Assembly (NCBI RefSeq): GCF_035605935.1
Contig: NZ_DATNGK010000135.1
Location: forward strand, 17,131 to 81,130
Length of the DNA: 64,000 nucleotides
From: Actinocrinis sp035605935
GTDB taxonomy: Bacteria > Actinomycetota > Actinomycetes > Streptomycetales > Catenulisporaceae
Reading direction: 5' to 3'
The translations under genes and the position numbers were made by a program. Shown here piece after piece: positions 54,871 through 62,886 of this stretch. Positions within the stretch are counted from its first letter, which is position 1, and each line of letters opens with the position of its first letter. The notes under the pieces were generated by a model that was not told where the DNA came from, made no database searches, and saw only the letters and a list, made by a program, of their open reading frames with translations.

Positions 54871-55455
54871 CTACGCGGCGCCCGAGGCCATTTCCGCAAG
54901 CGCCTTGACCGAGTTCCAATTCCGGCCGGTCGCCTGGATCCCTTTCAGGCGGCCGGCCGGTTTGGCCAGCGCGGCAGCCAGCTCGGAACGGCCGAGCCCG
55001 TTGGGCGCGTAGAGGTACATGACCTGCTCGCCGAGCCGAAACTCCTCCGGGAGAAAGGCGGCCTGGTCAAGGTCGGCGTACCGGTCGGCGGTGACGTCCG
55101 CCGAGTAGAAGACCGCGTGCAGTTGCTTGCCTTCCAGGGTGTCGGCCGGAAACGGACAGGCCTTGATCACGGCTTCGAGGTACGCCCCGGTGCGCACTAA
55201 GCAGGGCACGTCGAACCCGAACCGGTCGGCGAGCGCCGCCGAGATCCGCGCGGCGATCGCGTCCGAACTGCCGGAGTCTTTGGCGTCATCCGGCACGTCG
55301 AATACCGCATTGCCGCTGGCGAGATACGTGCGCACGTCCCGGTAGCCCAGGCCGGTGAGCAGGTCGCGCAGGTCAGCCATCGGAACCTTGCGCTTCCCGA
55401 CGTTCACCGCCGCGAGGAGCGCCACATAGGTGGTGGTACCGGTCGTGCTCGTCAT
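54871..55455 (-). CDS. DUF1697 family protein
   Basis: A 194-residue cytoplasmic protein. TYVALLAAVNVGKRKVPMAD, GYRDVRTYLASGNAVFDVPD and TGRNWNSVKALAEMA are the DUF1697 hallmarks (LLRGINVGG/NxGK at the start, YxxSGN in the middle, T(x)RNWxT at the end). The family has a solved fold but no assigned function. It is on the strand opposite to the DUF3303-like gene and ends convergently 30 bases from it. Confidence 0.88.
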   Translation of the reverse strand: MTSTTGTTTYVALLAAVNVGKRKVPMADLRDLLTGLGYRDVRTYLASGNAVFDVPDDAKDSGSSDAIAARISAALADRFGFDVPCLVRTGAYLEAVIKACPFPADTLEGKQLHAVFYSADVTADRYADLDQAAFLPEEFRLGEQVMYLYAPNGLGRSELAAALAKPAGRLKGIQATGRNWNSVKALAEMASGAA

Positions 55456-55491
55456 GCCGTCAGTCTAGGGACAGGCGCTGACAGCACATCC

Positions 55492-56673
55492 CTAGCCGAC
55501 CGGTACGGGCAGCCGGACCTCGAACCGGCAGCCGCCGACCACGTTGCGCACGTCCACCTCGCCGGCGTGCGCCTCGACGATGCCGCGCACGATCGCCAGG
55601 CCGAGGCCGGCTCCCGCGAGCGGCTCCGGGGTGCGGGCCGCGGTCCCGCGCCAGGCCACTTCGAAGACGCGATCCAGATCCTCGTCGGGGATCCCGCCGC
55701 AGGCGTCCACGACCGCGAGCACCGCGTGTCCGTCCCGCTCGGTCGCCTCCACGCGGACCTCGCCCGCGCTCGGGGTGTGCCGGATGGCGTTGGCGACCAG
55801 GTTCGTGAGCGCGCGGGACAGCTCGCGCGGGTCGACGCGCACCGCGAGCGGGGTGCGCACATCCGCCTCCAAGGCCACGCCGCAAGCCCTGGCAAGCGGA
55901 TCGGCGCCGATCACCGCCTCGTCCACCAGATCGGTCAGCGGCACCCGCTCCAGGGTCAGCCGCAGTGCGCCCGCGTGGATCCGTGACATCTCGAACAGGT
56001 CGTCCACCATGCCGGCCAGCCGGTCCACCGACATGCGGATCTGGGTGTGGTAGCGCATTGGATCGGTCGCGACGCCGTCCTCCAGCGCCTCGGCCATCGC
56101 GCGCAACCCGGCCAGCGGGGTACGCAGGTCGTGCGAAACCCAGGCGACCAACTCACGGCGCGAACGCTCAAGGGCTCGCTCGCGCTCGCGGGACTCGGCC
56201 AGGCGCGAGGCGGTGGTGGCCAACTCGCGGCTGAGGCCGTCGAGTTCCGCGGTGGCCAGCGAGACCGGGTTCGCGCGGTCCGCGGTCGAGTTGCCGGGGG
56301 CCGCGTGCCGGCCGGCACCGCGAGAGGAGAACTCGAAGTCCTGCCCTTCGTCGCCGAGCGCGCGCATCGCGTTGCGCAGGGCGCGGCTGTCCGCGGTGAC
56401 GCTGCGGGCCAGGGGTATCGCCATCGCGAGCGCGACGACCCCGGCCGCGATGCACACCACCAGCGCGACGCCGAAGTCGTGCTGGGAAAGGAACATCTTC
56501 TGCGCCGCCGCCAACACCCCGGCGACCATGGCCAGGACCGTGAACATCGCGACGACGAAAAGCTTCAGGCGAATCGAGCGACCGCGCAGCATCCGCAGCA
56601 CGAGCAGTCCCAGGACGCCGACGCCGATTGAACTGCCGCCACCGATCAGCACGATCAGGACGTTGTCGCTCAC
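55492..56673 (-). CDS. Two-component sensor histidine kinase
   Basis: A 393-residue membrane histidine kinase. Three N-terminal helices (residues ~4-28, 38-59, 68-91) have only a short external loop (KMFLSQHDFG), so there is no periplasmic sensor domain. A short linker and coiled segment precede the phosphoacceptor His181 in VAWVSHDLRTPLAGL. The ATPase follows: LVANAIRHT (N-box), VVDACGGIPDEDLDRVF (G1, with DACGG in place of DxGxG) and GAGLGLAIVRGIVEAH (G2). The start overlaps the response-regulator stop (ATGA). The signal is probably sensed in the membrane. Confidence 0.9.
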   Translation of the reverse strand: MSDNVLIVLIGGGSSIGVGVLGLLVLRMLRGRSIRLKLFVVAMFTVLAMVAGVLAAAQKMFLSQHDFGVALVVCIAAGVVALAMAIPLARSVTADSRALRNAMRALGDEGQDFEFSSRGAGRHAAPGNSTADRANPVSLATAELDGLSRELATTASRLAESRERERALERSRRELVAWVSHDLRTPLAGLRAMAEALEDGVATDPMRYHTQIRMSVDRLAGMVDDLFEMSRIHAGALRLTLERVPLTDLVDEAVIGADPLARACGVALEADVRTPLAVRVDPRELSRALTNLVANAIRHTPSAGEVRVEATERDGHAVLAVVDACGGIPDEDLDRVFEVAWRGTAARTPEPLAGAGLGLAIVRGIVEAHAGEVDVRNVVGGCRFEVRLPVPVG

Positions 56674-57533
56674 TGGTGCGCTCCGGAAGGCGAGCCGGGT
56701 CGGGCCGGGTTGGTGGACGGTCTGGATGGGGAGCCGGGCAGGTGGTCGGTGGACACGTCTGCCTGACCACGTTGGGCGCGCTGCCCCGGTTCACCGTGGC
56801 CGGCGGGGGCGGGCGGTTCGAGCGCCTCCTGCGCTTCCGGCGAATCGAGCCGGTAGCCGACGCCCCACACGGTGACGAGCAGCCGCGGCTCGGCCGGGTC
56901 CTGTTCGATCTTCTCACGCAGGCGGCGCACGTGGACGGTAACCGTGGACTGGTCGCCGTAATCCCAACCCCATACCAACTGCATCAGCTCGGCTCGGGTG
57001 AAGGCTTGGCCTGGATGCGCGAGGAGGAAAGCGAGCAGGTCGAATTCGCGGCCGGTCAGCGACAGCGGCTCGCCCGCGCGCGTGGCCTGATGGCCGGTGA
57101 CGTCGACTTCGAGCTCTCCGACGCGCCGGATGTCCGGGGCCTGGTCCGGCGGGGCCGCGTTGTGCCTGGCCCGGCGCAGCACCGAGTTGGCGCGCAGGGA
57201 CAGCTCCCGCGGGCTGAACGGCTTGGTGACGTAGTCGTCGGCGCCGAGTTCCAGGCCGAGGATGCGGTCGTGCTCCTCGCCGCGCGCGGTCAGCATGATC
57301 ACCGGGACCGGGCCGAGCCTGCGGATGCGCCGGTAGACCTCGAAGCCGTCGAAACCGGGCAGCATGAGGTCGAGCACGATCAGGTCAGGCCGCTTGAGGT
57401 GCGCGGAGGCGACCGCGCTCGGCCCGTCCGCGGCGAGCCTGACCCGGTGGCCGCAGCGGCGCAGGTAAGCGGCGACGACCTCGGACACGGTGGGGTCGTC
57501 GTCGACGACGAGCACGTCTGCGCTGGCTTCCAT
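56670..57533 (-). CDS. OmpR-family response regulator
   Basis: A 287-residue regulator. The receiver domain has the acidic pocket DDDPTVSE, the phosphoacceptor Asp55 in VLDLMLPGFDG, the Thr/Ser in VIMLTARGEE and Lys in DDYVTKPFS. The OmpR winged helix follows: LTGREFDLLAFLLAHPGQAF, TRAELMQLVWGWDYGDQSTV, TVHVRRLREKIEQDP. A long, disordered Pro/Gly/Gln-rich tail ends the protein. ATG 57533 is chosen because TAGAGT lies 7 bases upstream, a leaderless form. The divergent promoter holds TTACGG direct repeats with an 11-bp period, the binding-site form of this family, so autoregulation and control of the glycosyltransferase operon are likely. Confidence 0.92.
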   Translation of the reverse strand: MEASADVLVVDDDPTVSEVVAAYLRRCGHRVRLAADGPSAVASAHLKRPDLIVLDLMLPGFDGFEVYRRIRRLGPVPVIMLTARGEEHDRILGLELGADDYVTKPFSPRELSLRANSVLRRARHNAAPPDQAPDIRRVGELEVDVTGHQATRAGEPLSLTGREFDLLAFLLAHPGQAFTRAELMQLVWGWDYGDQSTVTVHVRRLREKIEQDPAEPRLLVTVWGVGYRLDSPEAQEALEPPAPAGHGEPGQRAQRGQADVSTDHLPGSPSRPSTNPARPGSPSGAHQ

Positions 57534-57540
57534 TCCGACC

Positions 57541-57546
57541 ACTCTA
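57541..57546 (-). promoter_or_regulatory. -10 element TAGAGT of the response-regulator gene
   Basis: TAGAGT on the minus strand is followed by 7 bases and ATG 57533, a leaderless arrangement. Confidence 0.55.
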
Positions 57547-57593
57547 AGCGCCGCCGCAAGAGCCGGTAGCCGCGCGGCATGCGGTTCTTTACT

Positions 57594-57634
57594 CCGTAAG
57601 AACTGGCCGGCCAGCGATTACGGAGCCCTTACGG
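57594..57634. promoter_or_regulatory. TTACGG repeats, probable response-regulator box
   Basis: TTACGG occurs at 57618-57623 and 57629-57634, an exact 11-bp period (TTACGG-AGCCC-TTACGG). An inverted copy, CCGTAA, lies at 57594-57599. OmpR/PhoP-type regulators bind head-to-tail repeats of this period. The site lies between the two-component operon and the divergent glycosyltransferase operon and could control both. Confidence 0.65.
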
Positions 57635-57685
57635 TCGGACCTGAAGACGGGTCTTAAGGCGGCGCGGCTGCCACGGTGGTTCGCT

Positions 57686-60016
57686 ATGGGCTCCACAAGA
57701 TCTACCGGGCGAGATTCGCAAGCGGCTGAGCAGTCCGACGTCACGCGGCCCGCGCCTCCTAGGGCGATACCGGCGCAGCGATCCACACGGGAGCGCGCCG
57801 AACGTCTCGAGCCTGTATCAGAGTCCCGTGTCTCGTTGAACGAGACAACCAGTCCCGGGGCCCGGTTGCGCACGCTGGCAGTCACCGCCCTGTGCGCCGT
57901 CGCGGTCGCGGGGATCGTCGTCTGCCTGGCCGAACGCGTTCACCTGCCGCCCGCTCACGGCTCGATTTGGCCCACGATCCTGCTGTTCGGCGGCGCGTGG
58001 GTGGCCTTCGTCATCGCGGTCTGGTTGCTGCGAAAGGTCCCTGCGCGAGCAGCGGTCGTGCTGATCCTGCTGGGTGGACTCGCGGCGGGCTTCGCGTGCG
58101 CCACCGCTCCCGAACGCACCAGCGACGACCTGTACCGCTACGTCTGGGACGGCCGGGTGCAAGCCGCCGGGATCGACCCCTACGACTACGTCCCCGCCGC
58201 GCCGCAACTCGCCGGGCTGCGCGATCCCGCGCTCTGGCCGGACTACAAGACGCGCTGGTGCATCAGAGCGGACCAGCCGGATCCGGACGGCGGCACCCTG
58301 GTCGGGGGTTGCGCGCTGATCAACCGGCCCGCCGTGCACACGATCTACCCGCCGGTCTCCGAGGCGTACTTCCTCGGCGTGCACGCGATCTCGCCACCGG
58401 GCAGCCGCTACAAGCCGATTCAGTTCGCCGCGGTGCTCCTCGCCCTCGCCACCACGATCGCGCTGCTACTCGCCCTGCGCGCGCTCGGCCGCAATCCACG
58501 GCTCGCCGCGCTGTGGGCGTGGTGCCCGATGATCGCCTTCGAAACCGGCAACGGCGCGCACGTCGACGTGCTGGCCGCGCTGCTCACCGTGAGCGCGCTC
58601 GGCTGCCTCGCGTTGGCAGCCAGGACCGAGCCGGGCACCAAGGCGGCGCGCAGACGCTATCTGATCGGCTCGCTCATTCTGGGCCTTGGCGTCGGCGCGA
58701 AGCTGACTCCGGCGATAGCCATGCCCGCCGTGCTGCGCCGCCGGCCGATCCTCATCGCCACCACGGTCGCCGGGACCTTCGCGGCCGTCTACCTGCCGCA
58801 CGTGATCGCGGTCGGCGCAAAGGTCATCGGCTACATCCCCGGTTACATGCGCGAGCAGGGCTACGCCGGCGGCGGCGGATTCATGCTGCTCGACACGGTG
58901 CTGCCGAACGCGGTGGCAGGCGCGGCCGCGGTGCTGATCATCGGCGCGACCGCACTGACCGTGCTGTTGCGCGGCGACCCGTGCCGGCCGTGGCGCGGGA
59001 CGCTCGTGATCGCGGGCGTGACCATGTTCGCCACGACGCCGGTCTTCCAGTGGTACGCGATCCTGCTGGTCGCGCTGGTCGCGCTCGACGGCCGATGGGA
59101 ATGGCTGGCGCTCGCGGTGCCGGTCTTCATCTCAGACATCGCACAGTCGCTCGGACTCGACCTGGTCAATGCACTGCGATGCGGCTACGGCTTCGCGCTG
59201 GTCGTCGTGCTCACCGTGACAGCCCTGCGGGAACGGCGGCGGCGCACGCCGAGCCCATCCGCTTCACTCGACGCCGTCTCAGCTGCCTTCGACCGCTCGC
59301 CTGCCGCCGAACCCTGCCCTACCTCCGTCCCTGCTGCTGCCGAGGAGCCCGCCGTGCCACTCGTGGACGTCGTCCTGCCGTGTCTGAATGAAGAGGGCGC
59401 GCTGCCCTACGTCCTGGGGCGGCTGCCCGAGGGATATCGCGCGATCGTGGTGGACAACGGGTCCACCGACGGCTCCGCTCGGCTCGCCGCCGAACTCGGC
59501 GCGCTGGTGGTGACCGAGAAGCGGCGCGGCTTCGGCGCCGCCTGCCACGCCGGGCTTTCCGCGGCGACCGCGCCGGTGGTGTGCTTCTGCGACTGCGACG
59601 GTTCGCTCGATCCCCGGCAACTGCCGCGGGTCGCCGGTCCGGTGCTCAGCGGTGAGTCAGACCTCGTACTCGGCCGGCGGCGTCCGGTCGGCGCCGGGGC
59701 GTGGCCGCCGCACGCGCGGGTCGCGAACCAGGTGCTCGCCTTCCGGTTGCGGCGCACCGGAGTGCAGGTGCGCGATCTGGGCCCGATGCGCGCGGCCCGC
59801 CGCGAATCGCTGCTCGCGCTCGGCGTCGCGGACCGGCGCTCCGGCTATCCGCTGGAGACCGTGCTCGCGGCCGCGCGGTCCGGCTGGCGAATCGATGAGA
59901 CAGAGGTCGATTACGCGCCGCGCACCGGCAAGTCGAAGGTCACCGGGACGCTCACCGGCACACTGCAGGCGATCCGGGACATGAACCGGGTGTGGCGGGA
60001 GGCGACAAGTCGATGA
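57686..60016 (+). CDS. Fusion protein: GT-C/GT87-like membrane mannosyltransferase plus GT2 glycosyltransferase
   Basis: A 776-residue two-domain protein. Residues ~55-500 are a polytopic membrane glycosyltransferase of GT87/DUF2029 type: TSDDLYRYVWDGRVQAAGID carries the GT-C acidic motif, PAVHTIYPPVSEAYF follows, and about ten helices are present. Residues 557-776 are a GT2 domain: VDVVLPCLNEEGALPYVLGR, IVVDNGSTDGSARLAAELGA, CDCDGSLDPRQLPRVAG (DxD-like) and SGYPLETVLAAARSGW. Family pieces are known separately; the fusion makes a lipid-linked sugar chain step plausible. An internal GAGGAG-N6-GTG at 59342-59356, in frame, could also start a free GT2 protein. The stop overlaps the next ATG (ATGA). 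Confidence 0.85.
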   Translation: MGSTRSTGRDSQAAEQSDVTRPAPPRAIPAQRSTRERAERLEPVSESRVSLNETTSPGARLRTLAVTALCAVAVAGIVVCLAERVHLPPAHGSIWPTILLFGGAWVAFVIAVWLLRKVPARAAVVLILLGGLAAGFACATAPERTSDDLYRYVWDGRVQAAGIDPYDYVPAAPQLAGLRDPALWPDYKTRWCIRADQPDPDGGTLVGGCALINRPAVHTIYPPVSEAYFLGVHAISPPGSRYKPIQFAAVLLALATTIALLLALRALGRNPRLAALWAWCPMIAFETGNGAHVDVLAALLTVSALGCLALAARTEPGTKAARRRYLIGSLILGLGVGAKLTPAIAMPAVLRRRPILIATTVAGTFAAVYLPHVIAVGAKVIGYIPGYMREQGYAGGGGFMLLDTVLPNAVAGAAAVLIIGATALTVLLRGDPCRPWRGTLVIAGVTMFATTPVFQWYAILLVALVALDGRWEWLALAVPVFISDIAQSLGLDLVNALRCGYGFALVVVLTVTALRERRRRTPSPSASLDAVSAAFDRSPAAEPCPTSVPAAAEEPAVPLVDVVLPCLNEEGALPYVLGRLPEGYRAIVVDNGSTDGSARLAAELGALVVTEKRRGFGAACHAGLSAATAPVVCFCDCDGSLDPRQLPRVAGPVLSGESDLVLGRRRPVGAGAWPPHARVANQVLAFRLRRTGVQVRDLGPMRAARRESLLALGVADRRSGYPLETVLAAARSGWRIDETEVDYAPRTGKSKVTGTLTGTLQAIRDMNRVWREATSR

Positions 60017-61485
60017 GCACTCTGATTGTCATCGCCAAGGAGCCGGTGCCGGGACGCGTCAAGACCCGGCTCTCTCCTGCGTTCACCCCGAAACAGGCCG
60101 CTTCGTTGGCTCGCGCGGCGCTGCTGGACACGCTCGAAGCGGTCCGCCGGGCGCCGGCCGATCATCGGCTGCTCGTCCTGGACGGTGAAGCAGGGGACTG
60201 GCTTCCACGGGCGCTGCGGGACGGGTTCGCTATCGTGCCTCAGGTATCGGGCACGCTGGACCTGCGGCTGGCGGCGGCTTTCGCCGAGGCGGCCCGGCTC
60301 GACCGAGGCCCCGCGTTGCTGGTCGGGATGGACACGCCGCAACTGACGGCCGAGGTGCTGGGCAAGGGCATGCTGGCGCTCGGCGCGGGCATGGCAGGCT
60401 CCGGTACGGCCGGTTCTTACGCCGACGCGGACGCGGTTTTCGGGCCGGCCGAGGATGGCGGATTCTGGGCACTGGGACTTCGTGAGCCGGGCCATCCGCG
60501 CGTGAACGGCCTGTTGGTCGGCGTGCCGATGTCGCGCGACGACACGGGCAAGCAGCAGCATGACCGGCTCGTCGACGCGGACCTGCGCATCAGCATCCTG
60601 CCGACGCTGCGGGACGTCGACCACGAGGCCGATGCGCGTGTTGCCGCGGCGCAGGCCCCGAATACCCGGTTCGCCGTCTTACTGAGCTGCATCGTGCCTG
60701 GCCAAGACGAGCCCCAAACCGAACCTAGAACCGAGCTTGAGCGGCCGACCGAACCCGAGCCCGAAGCGGCAGCAGCAACCGTAGCTATCACCGCGTCGAA
60801 CACCAGCTGGAGCGGGCCGGTCTCATCAGGCTACGAACGCGCCCTCTGGCAGACGATCGCGCAGGCGCCGAGGCACGCGTCCGCCGCTTCCCGCGCCTCA
60901 TCGCAGAAGCACGAACCGATCCTGCTGCGTTGCGAGAGCGGCGCGGTCTTCCACCTCGACGTCGCCAAGTACGCGGCCGCGCCGGACGAGACCGACAGCT
61001 CCCTGCTGGATCGATGTACCGGTCCGACCCTCGACATCGGCTGCGGGCCCGGACGGCTCGCCGCCGAACTGGCGCGGCGCGGCGTCCCGTCGCTCGGCGT
61101 GGACGTTACGCCGGTAGCGCTGCTCATCGCGCGGGCCGCCGGAGCGACCGCGCTGCGCCGCTCGGTGTTCGACAGGCTGCCCGGCGAGGGCCGCTGGCCG
61201 TACGCGCTGCTGATCGACGGCAATATCGGGATCGGCGGGGATCCGCGGGCGCTGCTCGCGCGCATCAAGGCGCTGCTGCGGCCGCGCAACGGGCAACTCC
61301 TGGTCGAGGCCGCGGCCGGCGAACTCGACGAGCGGCACGAGTTGCGCCTCGGCGAGCAGGGGGCGCCGGTGCCGTGGGCCAGCGTCGGCGCGAGCGCGCT
61401 GCTCGCGCTGGCCCGGCCGCTCGGTTTCCGGCTCGAAGCGAGCTGGGAGTCGGCCGGGCGCAACTTCATGGCATTGGCGACCTGA
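60013..61485 (+). CDS. Fusion protein: DUF2064 glycosyltransferase plus SAM-dependent methyltransferase
   Basis: A 490-residue two-domain protein. Residues 1-~215 are a DUF2064/TIGR04282-type nucleotidyl-sugar-like transferase: LIVIAKEPVPGRVKTRLSPA, GPALLVGMDTPQLTAEVL, AVFGPAEDGGFWALGLR. TIGR04282 was named for arsenosugar biosynthesis, but its members are broader. An acidic, Glu/Pro-rich linker follows. Residues ~335-490 are a class I methyltransferase: GPTLDIGCGPGRLAAELARR (motif I), SLGVDVTPVALLIARAAG, YALLIDGNIGIGGDPRALLA. It overlaps the GT-C::GT2 gene (ATGA), with GGAGG about 10 bases upstream. Together the two genes encode four activities of one glycoconjugate pathway. Confidence 0.87.
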   Translation: MSTLIVIAKEPVPGRVKTRLSPAFTPKQAASLARAALLDTLEAVRRAPADHRLLVLDGEAGDWLPRALRDGFAIVPQVSGTLDLRLAAAFAEAARLDRGPALLVGMDTPQLTAEVLGKGMLALGAGMAGSGTAGSYADADAVFGPAEDGGFWALGLREPGHPRVNGLLVGVPMSRDDTGKQQHDRLVDADLRISILPTLRDVDHEADARVAAAQAPNTRFAVLLSCIVPGQDEPQTEPRTELERPTEPEPEAAAATVAITASNTSWSGPVSSGYERALWQTIAQAPRHASAASRASSQKHEPILLRCESGAVFHLDVAKYAAAPDETDSSLLDRCTGPTLDIGCGPGRLAAELARRGVPSLGVDVTPVALLIARAAGATALRRSVFDRLPGEGRWPYALLIDGNIGIGGDPRALLARIKALLRPRNGQLLVEAAAGELDERHELRLGEQGAPVPWASVGASALLALARPLGFRLEASWESAGRNFMALAT

Positions 61486-61537
61486 CCGGGTCCTGCTGAC
61501 GGCTGCCGGCCGGCCGCTGATCAGACTCCTGACTTAA

Positions 61538-62773
61538 TCAAGCCGAAACCAGCGACTCCAGCGGCGTGTTCGGATCGGCGAGCCGGTCCGCGTCAATGCT
61601 CTGACCGGACTCGATCAGAGCCCGGATCTGGTCGCCGACGTCCCAGACGTTGACGTTCATCCCGGCCAGCACCCGGCCCCCGGCCAGCCAGAAGGCGATG
61701 AACTCGCCGCCGGCCGGGTCGCCGCGCGTGACGAGCGCGTCGTAGCCGTCGGGCTCGACGTAGCCGAAGTACTCCATGCCGAGGTCGTACTGGTCGGTGA
61801 AGAAGTACGGCAGCCGGGTGTACGCGGCCTCCTCGCCGAGCATCGCCGCGGCGGCCACCTCGGGCTGGTTCAGCGCGTTGGCCCAGTGCTCGACCCGGAT
61901 CCGCTTGTCGTACTTCGGATGATAGGCCCGCGCCACATCGCCGACCGCGAAAATGTCCGGGTCTTCGGTACGCAGCGAAGCGTCCACCAGCACGCCGTTG
62001 TCCACGGCCAAGTCGGCGTCCTCAGCCAGCTGCGAGTTAGGTGCGACGCCGACCGCGACCAGCACCGCGTCCGTCGGCAGCACCGAGCCGTCGCGCAGCC
62101 GCACCCCGGTCGCGTAACCGCCCTCGGTGGTGATCTCATTGACGATCTCGCCGAACCGGAACTCGACGCCGTTGCGGCGGTGCAGCTCGGCGAAGTGCCG
62201 GCCCATCTCCGGGCCGAGCACGCGCAGCAGCGGCAGCTCGGCGGTCTCCACGACGGTGACCTCGACGCCCGCGCCGCGCGCCGCGGCCGTCGCCTCGAGG
62301 CCGATCCAGCCGGCGCCGATGACGACCAGCCGCTGGATCTGGCCGAAAAGCGCACGCAGCCGCTCGGAGTCGTCGATGGTGCGCAGGTAGAGCACGCGGT
62401 CCGCGTTTCCGCCGAGGACCGGCAGGTGCCGCGGGCTGGCGCCGGTGGCAAGCAGCAGTTTGGCGTATTCGAGCCGTGTGGCGTCCGCAAGCCGGATCTG
62501 GTGCGAGGCGCGGTCGATCGCGGAGACGTGGCTGCCGAGCCGCAGCTCGACGTCGTGCTCGGCGTACCAGGACTCCGGGTGCACGAACGCCTTCTCGCGC
62601 TCGCTCTTGCCGATCAGATAATCCTTCGACAGCGGCGGGCGCTCGTACGGCCGGTGCTCTTCGTCGCCGACCAGCACGATCCGGCCGTCGTAGCCCTTCG
62701 CGCGCAGCGCCTCGGCGGCCTTGGCGCCGCTCAGGCTCGCTCCGACGATGACGAATGGTTCGGATGCTGGCAT
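61538..62773 (-). CDS. FAD-dependent NAD(P)H-ferredoxin/rubredoxin reductase
   Basis: A 411-residue oxidoreductase that passes electrons from NAD(P)H to a ferredoxin or rubredoxin. FVIVGASLSGAKAAEALRAK (FAD GxSxxG), HRPYERPPLSKDYLIGKSE, LLLATGASPRHLPV, LVVIGAGWIGLEATAAARGA (NAD), and DPDIFAVGDVARAYHP (FAD) are in the usual order, and the C-terminal reductase domain is complete. It is a close match to the reductases that serve cytochrome P450 or ring-hydroxylating systems. No ferredoxin or P450 gene is adjacent, so its partner is elsewhere. It converges with the methyltransferase fusion, 52 bases apart. Confidence 0.9.
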   Translation of the reverse strand: MPASEPFVIVGASLSGAKAAEALRAKGYDGRIVLVGDEEHRPYERPPLSKDYLIGKSEREKAFVHPESWYAEHDVELRLGSHVSAIDRASHQIRLADATRLEYAKLLLATGASPRHLPVLGGNADRVLYLRTIDDSERLRALFGQIQRLVVIGAGWIGLEATAAARGAGVEVTVVETAELPLLRVLGPEMGRHFAELHRRNGVEFRFGEIVNEITTEGGYATGVRLRDGSVLPTDAVLVAVGVAPNSQLAEDADLAVDNGVLVDASLRTEDPDIFAVGDVARAYHPKYDKRIRVEHWANALNQPEVAAAAMLGEEAAYTRLPYFFTDQYDLGMEYFGYVEPDGYDALVTRGDPAGGEFIAFWLAGGRVLAGMNVNVWDVGDQIRALIESGQSIDADRLADPNTPLESLVSA

Positions 62774-62886
62774 CGGTTCTCCTCGTCGCCGCGACTATCG
62801 CCTGCTCGGGTCGTTAAGGCGCGGCGGACGTGCGTGACGCCCGCGGCACCCACGGTGACCAGGTTAGCCGCAAACCGGTCACGGCA

